In this document: positions 9,302 to 18,017 of the stretch, in pieces
Layout: every line of letters begins with the position of its first letter
Numbering within the stretch: position 1 is the stretch's first letter
NCBI RefSeq assembly: GCF_000208925.1
Contig: NW_001915064.1
Coordinates: 1-30,445 of the forward strand
Direction: 5' to 3'
Source of the DNA: Entamoeba histolytica HM-1:IMSS
Taxonomy: Eukaryota > Evosea > Mastigamoebida > Endamoebidae
Length of the DNA stretch: 30,445 nucleotides
The notes under the pieces: generated by a model
Seen by the model: only the letters and a program-made list of their open reading frames with translations
Told to the model about the DNA's origin: nothing
The model's database searches: none
Translations under genes and position numbers: made by a program

Positions 9302-10630
9302 TCATTTGAAGCTTACAAAAGTAAATTTAATATCATCTGATAAATATCTTACCATTACTTGTTTCTTAAAAATTGTTTTTGGTTTAAAATGAACTATTTG
9401 AGTTGCTAATGGTATATCTGGTGTTATTTCTGTAAATTCTTTAATTTCTTCAATGAAAGATTGTTGTGGTAAATTTGATATTCGTTGTTTTAAAAGATGT
9501 TGACGACTTATTTGACTATTTGAGTTTGGTTTAGTTTCTTCTTTTTTGATTTGGTTAAGTATCTCATTTTCTGTTGAAGAATATTTATTACCAAATTCAC
9601 AAAATATTGTTTTATTTGAATCAACATCAACCACTTCGATTGGTACGTTTCTTGATTGAAATGAAATCTCAGTTGTCTTTGGCTCTTCAAATGTTTCACA
9701 TGTTATATCTTGTTCTTTAGTAAAACTATCATCTTCTATATTGATAAGTGTTGACTTTTCATTTTGATTATTTTTAATAACAATATGAGTGTGTTGAATA
9801 ATCTGAAGATTCTCATAGATAATGGCTTTAACTAAATCATCTGGTGTAATTCTGTAATGATCAATTGAAAGATCATCCGTTGATATTCCATCCTCAACAT
9901 AACACACAAATTGCCTATTAATACCAGACTGTCCACCACATAATCTAACTAAACCAGTTGTATTTTCATCTCCACCAATGAATGACCATTGATTAAATAA
10001 ATGTTTTCGTTCATCATTACATGGAACTTCTCCATTTTCTGGATATTCATTTGGAGGGAAAAATTCTTTTTCATCAGGAAATGAATGTTCAATATCTTGT
10101 AATGCTGAAAACCATTTTTGAGTAATGAACTTTTTTCCAAAAATTAATCCAATTGCAGTCTCTTCAAGTTCCATAATTTGTTTACAAACAACGTGAGAAC
10201 AATCTTCTATTTGCTCAACAACCATTCCAAATCGAAGAATTTCTGTTTGGACACGTTGAGGAGGAATAATTCCAAGACAATAAAAGTCATAGTTTGTATA
10301 TTTTAATTCGATTTCTTTTGGCTCTGAAGCAAGTTTTAAAATGAATCTACGTTCTGTTATTGTATAATGACGAGATTTTTCTAAACGTTCTGTACCACCA
10401 AAAAAAGTACCATAAGTAGATAAATCAGTAATTCTAATTGGATGCATTCTTAAATGAGGATCATAATTTTTGATTTCAATGTGAAGATGAGTTCCACTAA
10501 TACTGTGGTGTGGGAGGTGGATCAAAATGAAACCATCTGGTGCATTTCTGTTTCTACCAATTTGATATTTTTCATTACAAAACAAGTTGAGTGGTTTTGG
10601 AAGAGAAGGATGATAAAGAGTCCAAACCAT
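9302..10630 (-). CDS. NBS1: NBS1/nibrin-like protein (MRN complex subunit)
   Basis: A 442-residue protein. The FHA domain spans about 20-100 (YQIGRNRN, then HHSISGTHLHIEI, then TDLSTYGTFF) and binds phosphothreonine peptides in the family. BRCT1 follows at about 128-195 (RFGMVVEQIEDCSHVVC, GKKFITQKWF, FFPP), then BRCT2 at about 207-290 (ERKHLFNQWSFIG, CYVEDGIS). FHA-BRCT-BRCT is diagnostic of nibrin, which recruits MRE11-RAD50 to double-strand breaks and activates ATM. The tail has HFKPKTIFKK (415-423), like the MRE11-binding motif, and SDDIKFTFVSFK (431-442), like the acidic plus FxF ATM-binding end. It is shorter than vertebrate nibrin (about 750). The start chosen is MVWTLYHP; the open frame extends 35 codons further, but that part is Phe-rich read-through of the pyrimidine-rich leader. 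Divergent from RPL10. Confidence 0.85.
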   Translation of the reverse strand: MVWTLYHPSLPKPLNLFCNEKYQIGRNRNAPDGFILIHLPHHSISGTHLHIEIKNYDPHLRMHPIRITDLSTYGTFFGGTERLEKSRHYTITERRFILKLASEPKEIELKYTNYDFYCLGIIPPQRVQTEILRFGMVVEQIEDCSHVVCKQIMELEETAIGLIFGKKFITQKWFSALQDIEHSFPDEKEFFPPNEYPENGEVPCNDERKHLFNQWSFIGGDENTTGLVRLCGGQSGINRQFVCYVEDGISTDDLSIDHYRITPDDLVKAIIYENLQIIQHTHIVIKNNQNEKSTLINIEDDSFTKEQDITCETFEEPKTTEISFQSRNVPIEVVDVDSNKTIFCEFGNKYSSTENEILNQIKKEETKPNSNSQISRQHLLKQRISNLPQQSFIEEIKEFTEITPDIPLATQIVHFKPKTIFKKQVMVRYLSDDIKFTFVSFK

Positions 10631-10805
10631 GAATAAGGAATGAGGATGAATAAAAAGAAGAAAAGAAGAGAAAAAATAATAAGAAAAGGAAATGAAAAGA
10701 AAGAAAAAAAAAATAGTAAAAATATAATAAAACAAATGATAAAAAACAAAAAAGGGTTTTAAAGGGTAGGAATAACTAAGAAAATGAAGAGGATTTTGTC
10801 AAAAG
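10631..10805. promoter_or_regulatory. Bidirectional promoter region, NBS1-like / RPL10, with purine tract
   Basis: This 175-bp gap lies between divergent start codons. From 10631 to about 10740 the plus strand is almost all A and G with some T and nearly no C. AGGGTTT at 10753-10759, followed by AAAGGGTAGG, sits about 50 bp before the RPL10 start. An upstream ATG at 10784-10786 is out of frame with RPL10, so transcription of RPL10 probably begins after it. Confidence 0.5.
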
Positions 10806-11438
10806 ATGGGAAGAAGACCAGGAAGATGTTATAGACTTGTTAGAGGACACCCATATCCAAAATCAAAATATTGTCGTGGTGTTCCAGATCCAAGAATCAA
10901 ATTATTTGATATTGGAAACAGAAGTGCACCATGTGATGATTTCCCATGTTGTGTACACATTGTAGGACTTGAAAGAGAAAATATTTCATCAGAAGCTATG
11001 GAAGCAGCACGTATTTCAATTAATAAGAATATGCTTAAATATGCAGGTAAAGACGGATTCCATGTTAGAATAAGAATTCATCCATTCCATGTTCTTAGAA
11101 TTAATAAAATGCTTTCATGTGCTGGAGCTGATAGACTTCAAACTGGTATGAGAGGAGCATGGGGTAAATCATATGGATCATGTGCTCGTGTTAAAGTAGG
11201 ACAAGTTCTTATTTCAGGAAGATGTAAAGAACAACATCTTCCAGCAATGATTAAATCATTCAGACTTGCATGTTACAAATTTGCAGGAAGACAAAAACTC
11301 GTTATTTCCAACAAATGGGGATTTACTAAATACACTAAAGAAGAATATCAACAACTTAAGAAAGATGGAAAGATTATTGCTGATGGATGTTACTTCAAAT
11401 TAGCTACAACAAAAGGTCCACTTCCAAAAGTTAACTAA
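10806..11438 (+). CDS. RPL10: Large-subunit ribosomal protein uL16 (RPL10)
   Basis: A 210-residue protein that matches eukaryotic uL16/RPL10 along its whole length, close to the usual 214 residues. Signatures are [20 protein letters not shown] at the start, [20 protein letters not shown] in the P-site loop region, then [11 protein letters not shown] and [13 protein letters not shown]. uL16 sits near the peptidyl-transferase centre of the 60S subunit and is loaded late in cytoplasmic maturation. The start is fixed by the conserved N terminus. Codon use is more biased than in its neighbours (GGA, AGA and CCA dominate), as expected for a highly expressed gene. It shares a short promoter region with the divergent NBS1-like gene. 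Confidence 0.98.
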
Positions 11439-11551
11439 GTAAGAATTGCCTCTTTGTTGTTTGGTTTAAGTTGATAATTTTTAAAGTAAGATTAATATAA
11501 AAGAAATATGATGATAATAAGTCATAAAGAAGTAAAATAATAATTATAATA

Positions 11552-11559
11552 AATGAACT
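11552..11559 (+). promoter_or_regulatory. GAAC-like element upstream of second HMG-box gene
   Basis: AATGAACT matches the Entamoeba GAAC core-promoter element exactly. It lies 127 bases before the ATG at 11687, further than usual, so it may be inactive or serve a distal start. AAAAGCCCTAAAA at about 11633-11645 is a near match to the AAACCCT motif seen elsewhere in the window. Confidence 0.35.
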
Positions 11560-11686
11560 GAAACAAGAAATTGATTAACTTGGAAATTTTAACTAAAATA
11601 AAAAAAATTTAACGAAACAGTAAAAACAGTAAAAAGCCCTAAAAATCTGGGAAATCATCTAAATATTAAAGTTTGAGAAAAGAAAA

Positions 11687-12442
11687 ATGGATGAACAAGC
11701 ATCACGACAACTTATGAATCAAATCAGAATGGTAGAGCCTGATATTGGAATTATCAATATGCCACAAATTACTTCATATATTACTCAACCACCTACTCCT
11801 TATCATATCCATCAAGAAAAAGGACAAACAGAAATAGACCAACAACAATTACAAAGAGCATTAGAATTTGAAAAAGTACCAGAACCATTCATAGAGAAAA
11901 AAGAGAGAAAAAAAAGAAAAGGAGATCATAAATCAGACCGTCGTGAAGAAATGTTAAAAGAGATTGCACAAGAGATTTATATTAGATGGAAAGTAAGAAA
12001 ATTATTAAGAGAACAATCATATGATGTTGAAAGGGCAGAAAAAAAAGCAGAACGAAGATGGAGAAAAGAAACAGCAGATGTTACTCGGTTATTTTATAAA
12101 GCTGCAATTATGGAAAATACTATGCTTGGAGATGAAGAATCATTAGGAAGGAAAAAAAAGAAAGAGGCTAAAATTAAAGAAGATTGTCATCCATATCTTT
12201 TATTCTGTAAAGAGCATAGAGAACAATTAGGAACAAAATATAATGGAAAAGAAGTATTAACTATTTTATCTGAAATGTGGAAGAAATTAGATCCAGTAGA
12301 AAAAGATAAATACAATTTATTAGCGAAAAAAAATAAAATGATTCAAACAACACAACAAGAATCTCAAGTCCAACCACCTCAATTATTGTTTACACCAAAT
12401 TTAATGGAAATAAAAACAAATGAAATGATGCCGTATCAATAA
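11687..12442 (+). CDS. HMG-box protein, paralogue B
   Basis: A 251-residue probable nuclear protein. The HMG box is at about 168-217: HPYLLFCKEHREQL, ILSEMWKKLDPVEKDKY (W198), LLAKKNK. A basic stretch (KKERKKRKGDHKSDRR, 71-86) could direct nuclear import. Residues 88-155 (EMLKEIAQEIYIRWKVRK, AERRWRKE, YKAAIMENTMLG) align with residues 31-95 of the HMG-box protein at 4770-5426. The C-terminal NLMEIKTNEMMP matches its MEMKNMNEFLP. The N-terminal 60 residues are Gln/Pro-rich and unique to this copy. The pair are paralogues in opposite orientation about 6.3 kb apart. The start is the first ATG; a second in-frame ATG is not nearby. Convergent with the SDR gene, 127 bp away. Confidence 0.85.
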   Translation: MDEQASRQLMNQIRMVEPDIGIINMPQITSYITQPPTPYHIHQEKGQTEIDQQQLQRALEFEKVPEPFIEKKERKKRKGDHKSDRREEMLKEIAQEIYIRWKVRKLLREQSYDVERAEKKAERRWRKETADVTRLFYKAAIMENTMLGDEESLGRKKKKEAKIKEDCHPYLLFCKEHREQLGTKYNGKEVLTILSEMWKKLDPVEKDKYNLLAKKNKMIQTTQQESQVQPPQLLFTPNLMEIKTNEMMPYQ

Positions 12443-12569
12443 CCAAAAGATAATTTTTGTTTTTAATTTACATTTTTTTTAATTTTAACAAAATAATTCA
12501 TTCATTTTATAACAAAAAAATAAAAATTGAACATTAATAAAAAAATAAAAAGAATTTGAATAGAAAACT

Positions 12570-13667
12570 TTAAGCATAACTTGGGAAAAGCTTTTGGTCT
12601 GAGAAATACTTAATTTCTTCTTTCACAAGTTCAGTTGTAACTTCTGGATAATCATAAACAAATCCTTTCTTTTCAATTGAACTTCCATCAATACAATATG
12701 GATTGTTATAAAGAAGTTCTTGATCAAGATATGGTGATAATGGTGTTCCAATAAGATTTTCTTCTTTACAAAGTTGAGACCATGGTTTCATATGTTCATC
12801 ATTAACAGTTTCACAAACACCATCCATTCCAAGTTTTTCTGCTGCTGTAGAAATAATTGTTCCTTTAAATCCTGTTTTAATTTGGAAGATTTCTTCAAGA
12901 ATAGTATTAATCTTCTTTTGATTAGTATCATTCTTATCACAAAGATTATAAATTTCTCCATTTTTAATTGGTCCATCAACTTTTCCACATAACATCATAG
13001 CTTTACAAACATCATGAACATGAACAGTATTTAATTTCATATCTCCTGTCCATAAAAATTCCATTTTCTTCTTAGTATATTTATAAACAGCTGCACAAAT
13101 AATTCTTGGTGCAATTCCTGTAACATCTCCTGGTCCATAAATAATAGCTGGTCTTAAAATAACAAATGGTAATTCTTTCATTCCTATAAGTAATTCATCT
13201 GCTTTAGCTTGTGATGCTGCAAGTTTAGTCCATGGTTTAATTTTAGCTTTTTCGTCTTTTGGTTTAGATGATGAGTCATAAACTTGTGCATTACTTAAAT
13301 GAACAAATCTCTTAACCTTTTGTTTAACTGCTTCTTCTGCAACAAGTTTAGTTAATCCATATGTCTTTTGTTCATACATAAATTCTTCTTGTCCAAGTTT
13401 AGTTTCAGCTGCACAATCAAAAACAACATCAAATCCTCCTTCAATACTAAACATTTTACTAACACTTGATGCATTTACTAAATTTCCTTGTACAAATACA
13501 CACTTCTCTGGATTATCATAAACTGATGCATGTTCTTTACTAAGATATGCCGTTTCTGGGAAGACTTTATCTACTGATCTAATGAATGAATACTCATTAC
13601 TGTCAACAAGCATTTTGACCAAATTTCTTCCAACAAAGCCAGTACCACCTAATACAAGTGCTTTCAT
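12570..13667 (-). CDS. Atypical extended SDR (NAD(P)-dependent epimerase/dehydratase-like)
   Basis: A 365-residue probable cytosolic protein. The Rossmann nucleotide motif LGGTGFVGRNL (6-16) starts the chain, followed by the FDCAAET region (83-89), HLSNAQVYD (123-131, active-site Ser region) and LRPAIIYGPGD (171-181). This is the extended SDR pattern of sugar-nucleotide epimerases and 3beta-HSD-like enzymes. The YxxxK catalytic pair, expected just before AxxE, reads LAASQ (149-153): Tyr is Leu and Lys is Gln. So the protein may bind dinucleotide without classical SDR catalysis, or use other residues. Substrate cannot be named. The ATG at 13665-13667 is used; the codon before it is TTG. Well-biased codons suggest good expression. 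Upstream DNA is pyrimidine-rich on the plus strand. Confidence 0.75.
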   Translation of the reverse strand: MKALVLGGTGFVGRNLVKMLVDSNEYSFIRSVDKVFPETAYLSKEHASVYDNPEKCVFVQGNLVNASSVSKMFSIEGGFDVVFDCAAETKLGQEEFMYEQKTYGLTKLVAEEAVKQKVKRFVHLSNAQVYDSSSKPKDEKAKIKPWTKLAASQAKADELLIGMKELPFVILRPAIIYGPGDVTGIAPRIICAAVYKYTKKKMEFLWTGDMKLNTVHVHDVCKAMMLCGKVDGPIKNGEIYNLCDKNDTNQKKINTILEEIFQIKTGFKGTIISTAAEKLGMDGVCETVNDEHMKPWSQLCKEENLIGTPLSPYLDQELLYNNPYCIDGSSIEKKGFVYDYPEVTTELVKEEIKYFSDQKLFPSYA

Positions 13668-14063
13668 CAATCAATTAACTTTTGTAGTTCTTCTTTTAGA
13701 GTTATTCCTATCACAAGATCTATTAATTCTTTTTTTTATTTTTTTTTCTATTTCCTAATTAGTCTGTTTTTAACTAGATTTTCTCTTCTTTTTATTTTTT
13801 TTTTCTAACTTTTTTCATTTAATACAAACAATTCTTTTTACTTAAAAAAAACTACCTTTCATAAAGTGATATTTTTTTATTTTATTTCTCGTGATTTGTT
13901 CTTTCTATTTTATCATTTTTTAATCTCTTTTCAACTATTTCTTTCTATCACAAAAATTAACACTCATTGTGCTTTATGTAAATAAATACAAACAATAAAC
14001 CAATAAAAAATATTTAGTAAAAAAGTATTATTCATTTTCAATCAATAAAATTCTGTTGAGATA
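13668..14063. promoter_or_regulatory. Intergenic region upstream of SDR gene, T-rich
   Basis: About 395 bp between the SDR start and the 3' end of RRS1, both on the minus strand. The plus strand is dominated by T and C runs from 13680 to 13960, so the sense strand upstream of the SDR gene is purine-rich. No clear GTATTTAAA box was found. Nothing else recognised. Confidence 0.4.
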
Positions 14064-14840
14064 TTAATTTTTCTTTTTAGTAAGTCTATCTAATACTCTC
14101 ATATTCTTTGCCTTATCACCTCCTTTAACAAAATCTGATTGTTTTAATTTTCTCTTCTTTGCAACAATCTTTTCTCCTGTTAAATTCTTAGAGAAATTAC
14201 CCATAGATGCTGATGACCTTTGTGCAATTTTTAATAATTTTTGTGCATCTTTTTTATTCATATATCCATCTTTTCCAATAGTTCCTGGTGTTAATTTGAT
14301 TTTACTTAATGATTTCTTTATTTTTTTACCACTTCTACTTGGTTTTGTTTCTTCTTTTAATTTCTTTTTATCAATCCCTTCAAATGGATTATCACTTAAT
14401 CCAACTTTATCTTCAACAATCCATCCTTCTGTCTTCTTTTTAATTTGTTTAGCACTTCCCATACCAAATCGTGGAACCCAACTATGTGTTTCTTGATTCC
14501 ATACTTTTCCACTCTTTTTTGTTTTTTTAATTCCTTTTCTTTTTGCAAATAATTCCCATTTAGTAGGTTCTTTACTTGCTGGTAATGGCTTTTCTCTTGG
14601 AAATTTCATTTCAGGTTCATCTAATATTACTACTTTGCCAAGTGAAGGGTCACTGTGATCTGATACATCTTCTCGTGCATAAATATTATCAATTAATGTT
14701 TTACTAGCTTCTTTTGCAATTTCTCCAATATACTTCCATGAATCACTTTTAAATTTTTCAATGTCAACATCTGATCGGTCAGTAACTAACAAATTACCTA
14801 CATCAAGTTCGAATGTATGTTGTTGTTTAAGTTCAGTCAT
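14064..14840 (-). CDS. RRS1: Ribosome biogenesis protein RRS1
   Basis: A 258-residue nucleolar assembly factor. The N-terminal FELDVGNLLVTDRS (10-23) and central FPREKPLPASKEPTKWELFA, GIKKTKKSGKVWN, HSWVPRFG and EGWIVED are the RRS1 family signatures, in the usual order. RRS1 works with RPF2 to bring the 5S RNP (5S rRNA, uL5, uL18) into pre-60S particles. The C-terminal half is rich in Lys and ends KKKN, as in other members, and would serve nucleolar localisation. The gene is divergent from the RhoGEF gene across a 257-bp gap. An AAACCCT motif lies 17 bases upstream of the ATG, in the sense direction. Confidence 0.95.
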   Translation of the reverse strand: MTELKQQHTFELDVGNLLVTDRSDVDIEKFKSDSWKYIGEIAKEASKTLIDNIYAREDVSDHSDPSLGKVVILDEPEMKFPREKPLPASKEPTKWELFAKRKGIKKTKKSGKVWNQETHSWVPRFGMGSAKQIKKKTEGWIVEDKVGLSDNPFEGIDKKKLKEETKPSRSGKKIKKSLSKIKLTPGTIGKDGYMNKKDAQKLLKIAQRSSASMGNFSKNLTGEKIVAKKRKLKQSDFVKGGDKAKNMRVLDRLTKKKN

Positions 14841-14857
14841 CTATTGTATTTATTCTA

Positions 14858-14864
14858 AGGGTTT
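14858..14864 (-). promoter_or_regulatory. AAACCCT motif upstream of RRS1
   Basis: AAAACCCTTAG on the minus strand, 17 bases before the RRS1 start codon. It is the complement of the AGGGTTT found upstream of TRM7, RPL10 and RPS4. Confidence 0.35.
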
Positions 14865-15097
14865 TTTTTTAACATTTTTTATTTTTTTTTGTTTTTGTGT
14901 TTTTTTATTAATAACACATTTTGTAATATTATTTACTATATTTCTAATATAAACATTTTCATGTTTTTGTTTTTTAACAAGACTGTTTTTTTTCAATTTT
15001 TCTTTTCTTGACAAAGTTCGATAATATTGATGGAGTAATGGTATTAGTAAATAAATATTCTGACTAGAACTTAACTCAAAATGAATTAAAAAAAAAA

Positions 15098-17944
15098 ATG
15101 GAAGTACTAAGACGTTATCAACTAGAACCATTAAAAGAAGAAGAGCAACGTATTTGTTGTTCATTAATAAAAGTTATGGAGTCGCAAAATGAAGAAGTAA
15201 CAAAAAAGTATTTTGATTGGTTTTGGAAAGAAGAGAATCAAGTGATTATTGAACAGATTGTATACAAAGTTCAACTTTCGTTTTTCACTCAATATTTATA
15301 TTTCAACTATCTTCCAGTGAGAATAACAGCTACTGAAACAATATTACAAGTATTAAAACATATGATTATTGTGGATAATAAAAAATTTATAATGAGATTA
15401 ATGAGTGAGAATGATGTTTTTTTAAATGAATTTGTTTTTATTTTAGAAGACCCAGAAATGAAAGAGTTTCAGACTGATGTTATTGGTATTATTCAAAGAT
15501 GTGCTTTTATGGCTATTTCAAGTGAGACATTTATTAATTTAATTAAACCATTAACTGAGTTATTAACAATAACAAATTCAAATATTCGAATTCTTATTAG
15601 TACGCTTCAAACATTACTGACTCCATCTAATACAAAGTATCAAATTTTATTTGCTAAATATGATGGAATTAATAAGTTAGTTACATTGACTGATCAATCA
15701 AGTGATTTTGATATTCGGTTTTATTCAATGGAACTTCTTAAGGGAATGATAAAAAATAGACAAGAAAATGTACGAATGGCATTTAATAAAAGAATATTTA
15801 ATACAAGAATATTAAATGTGTTAATTAATATTTTAAATTCTAGAGAAGATAAATTAGTTTCACAAGCATTAGAATTGGTAGATTGTTTCTCATCTATTCC
15901 ACAAAACATTGAACAAATGTTGAATTCTGATATATTTTATTATTTATTAGAGTTTTTGACATTTCCTTTTGAACAAGGAGTAGATAAATATTCAATAGAA
16001 GCATTATTACATTCGTTATTACAAATTAGTGTTGTTCGTCCTATTGTATTAAAATTAGCAGATGTTGGTTTACCATTGAAAATGATTAGTATATTAGAAG
16101 CACATTCATTTTTTACTGAGAAAGGTATTGGATATGTTTGTGATTTGATAAGTAATCTTTGTAAATTCAATGAACCAAGACAACAATTTGTTCAATATGA
16201 ATTAGCAAAAACATTACAAAGAGTTATTGAAGATGAATCATTAGATGAATATACTAAAGACAGTCTTGTTCAATTAAAAAGACGTTTTGATAATATACAA
16301 ATGAAAGAAGACTTGTTAAAGTCAGTTCAGAGTATATGTACTTCTTCTTCTATTGAGAAGAAACAATTAAATAATATACAAGAATTATTATCATGTATTG
16401 AAGAAGAAGGAAATCAAACTAACGAGGAATTAAATGAAGATGATGTTATGAATGAAATCTATAATGCTATTGATGATATTCCCCTGAGTGAGGAGTTAAA
16501 AGATATAAAATTAGATAGTATTCAACGACCAAAAAGTTTATCTAATCAAATTGATACTACTCCACATAATCTCCTAAAGACTACAAAAGTACAAAACGAA
16601 AATGTTACACCTATAAATGATGATAAAGAAATTAATGAAGAAAATAATGTCAGTAAAGAGGAGGAATCCTCAATAAAGGATAATGAAAAAAGACAAACAA
16701 TGAGAACAGGGACTAAGAACAAGGTTAATGTTGTAGAAAGAATGATTCAAGAACAAAAAGAGAAAGAAATAACAACATTTAGTAAGAGAAATCATGGAAG
16801 TTATGATGGAAGACAAAACTTCTTATCGCATCAACGAAATGAAAATGGTAATATGAAGAAGAAAATTAATATGGAAAAGACAGGAAGAATGGGAAGTGAA
16901 GTTATGAATATTCCAACAATGACAACGATTGCACAGAATCAAACAAGTCTTAATATTAGTTCAGACAAGGCTAAACTATTAGCTGATTTAAATTTAAAGA
17001 AAGTTACTCGAAGACATGTTATACAAGAAATGTATACTACAGAAAAAACATATGTACAACAATTAAATCAAATTACTAATGAAATTATGCCAATAATGAA
17101 AAAAATAATGAAAGATGATGAATATCAAGAATTATTTAATAATATTGGAGAAATTTATGAAATTCATAAAACATTATTTAAACAAATAGAAGAACGATGG
17201 GAAGAACAAAAAGACATTCCATTAATTATTGTTTCTGATATTTATAATAAATTTTTTAGTGATAAAGAGACATATAATATTTATATGGAGTATTATACTA
17301 AAGCAGATTCAGGACTTAATTTTAATTATCAACAATGTTCACCTGAGGTTATGAAACAAGTACTTGAATTTAAACAAAAGAGAATTCCAATAGATCAATT
17401 TTTAATTCAACCAATTCAAAGATTACTACGATATGTTTTATTATTAAAAGAATTAATTAAAGCTACACCAGAAATTATTATTGATGAATATAATTCACTT
17501 AAACAAGCACAATCAAAATGTGATAAAATTACAACAGAATTTAATTTAGCAACAAAGAAATTAAGAAGAATAAAACAATTAGAAGTATATAAAAAAAGTA
17601 TTGAAGGATTTATACCTGAAGAAAATCAAGAGTTTATTAGAGATGGTCAAGTTGTTATTAAATATAAAAAGAGAAAGACATTATGTACTGTTGTTTTAAT
17701 GAATAATGTTTGTTTCTTCCTTACAAAGAAGAAACAAATATTTCATAAAATTATTGAAGTTTACTTTGATAAAGTTACAGGAGTAATTTTAAGAGAACCA
17801 AAGAAAAAAGGAGAATTGGAATGGTTAATTGAAATTGAATTTATACATGATGGAGATATTAGTTCTGTAATAATGGTAATGGGAGTTGAATTACCATATC
17901 AAGAATGGTATAATGACCTTCATCAATGCATGACAAATTATTAA
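15098..17944 (+). CDS. RhoGEF (DH-PH) with N-terminal helical repeats
   Basis: A 948-residue cytosolic signalling protein. Residues 1-430 are Leu/Ile-rich helices with an armadillo/HEAT-like look (repeated LLxxLxxxxxxxV spacing). Residues about 430-630 are a charged, probably disordered linker. The DH domain is at about 638-825: RRHVIQEMYTTEKTYVQQL, then IPIDQFLIQPIQRLLRYVLL, the most conserved DH helix with the PIQRxxRYxLLL pattern. The PH domain is at about 840-947, ending with W near the C terminus (PYQEWYNDLHQC). DH-PH proteins load GTP on Rho/Rac GTPases and drive actin remodelling; Entamoeba has a large set of them. An upstream ATG at 15081 ends at once (ATG AAT TAA), so the 15098 start is used. 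It ends 73 bp from the convergent 1416-residue gene. Confidence 0.9.
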   Translation: MEVLRRYQLEPLKEEEQRICCSLIKVMESQNEEVTKKYFDWFWKEENQVIIEQIVYKVQLSFFTQYLYFNYLPVRITATETILQVLKHMIIVDNKKFIMRLMSENDVFLNEFVFILEDPEMKEFQTDVIGIIQRCAFMAISSETFINLIKPLTELLTITNSNIRILISTLQTLLTPSNTKYQILFAKYDGINKLVTLTDQSSDFDIRFYSMELLKGMIKNRQENVRMAFNKRIFNTRILNVLINILNSREDKLVSQALELVDCFSSIPQNIEQMLNSDIFYYLLEFLTFPFEQGVDKYSIEALLHSLLQISVVRPIVLKLADVGLPLKMISILEAHSFFTEKGIGYVCDLISNLCKFNEPRQQFVQYELAKTLQRVIEDESLDEYTKDSLVQLKRRFDNIQMKEDLLKSVQSICTSSSIEKKQLNNIQELLSCIEEEGNQTNEELNEDDVMNEIYNAIDDIPLSEELKDIKLDSIQRPKSLSNQIDTTPHNLLKTTKVQNENVTPINDDKEINEENNVSKEEESSIKDNEKRQTMRTGTKNKVNVVERMIQEQKEKEITTFSKRNHGSYDGRQNFLSHQRNENGNMKKKINMEKTGRMGSEVMNIPTMTTIAQNQTSLNISSDKAKLLADLNLKKVTRRHVIQEMYTTEKTYVQQLNQITNEIMPIMKKIMKDDEYQELFNNIGEIYEIHKTLFKQIEERWEEQKDIPLIIVSDIYNKFFSDKETYNIYMEYYTKADSGLNFNYQQCSPEVMKQVLEFKQKRIPIDQFLIQPIQRLLRYVLLLKELIKATPEIIIDEYNSLKQAQSKCDKITTEFNLATKKLRRIKQLEVYKKSIEGFIPEENQEFIRDGQVVIKYKKRKTLCTVVLMNNVCFFLTKKKQIFHKIIEVYFDKVTGVILREPKKKGELEWLIEIEFIHDGDISSVIMVMGVELPYQEWYNDLHQCMTNY

Positions 17945-18017
17945 AATATTTATTGCTTTTTCATTCAAATATTTATGGTTTATTAATTTGAAATTATTTT
18001 TTTTAAATAATCAAAAA

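Noticed and set aside
10631..10735. 35-residue Phe-rich N-terminal extension of the NBS1-like frame, looking like a membrane segment
   Set aside because: It is translation of the pyrimidine-rich leader. The FHA protein starts naturally at MVWTLYHP and nibrin has no membrane anchor.
13668..13670. TTG codon before the SDR ATG as start
   Set aside because: Eukaryotic genes rarely start at TTG, and the adjacent ATG gives the normal short lead into GGTGFVG.
14850..15164. Minus-strand 104-residue Lys/Phe-rich frame between RRS1 and RhoGEF
   Set aside because: It lies over the shared promoter and the RhoGEF start, is low complexity and has no family features.
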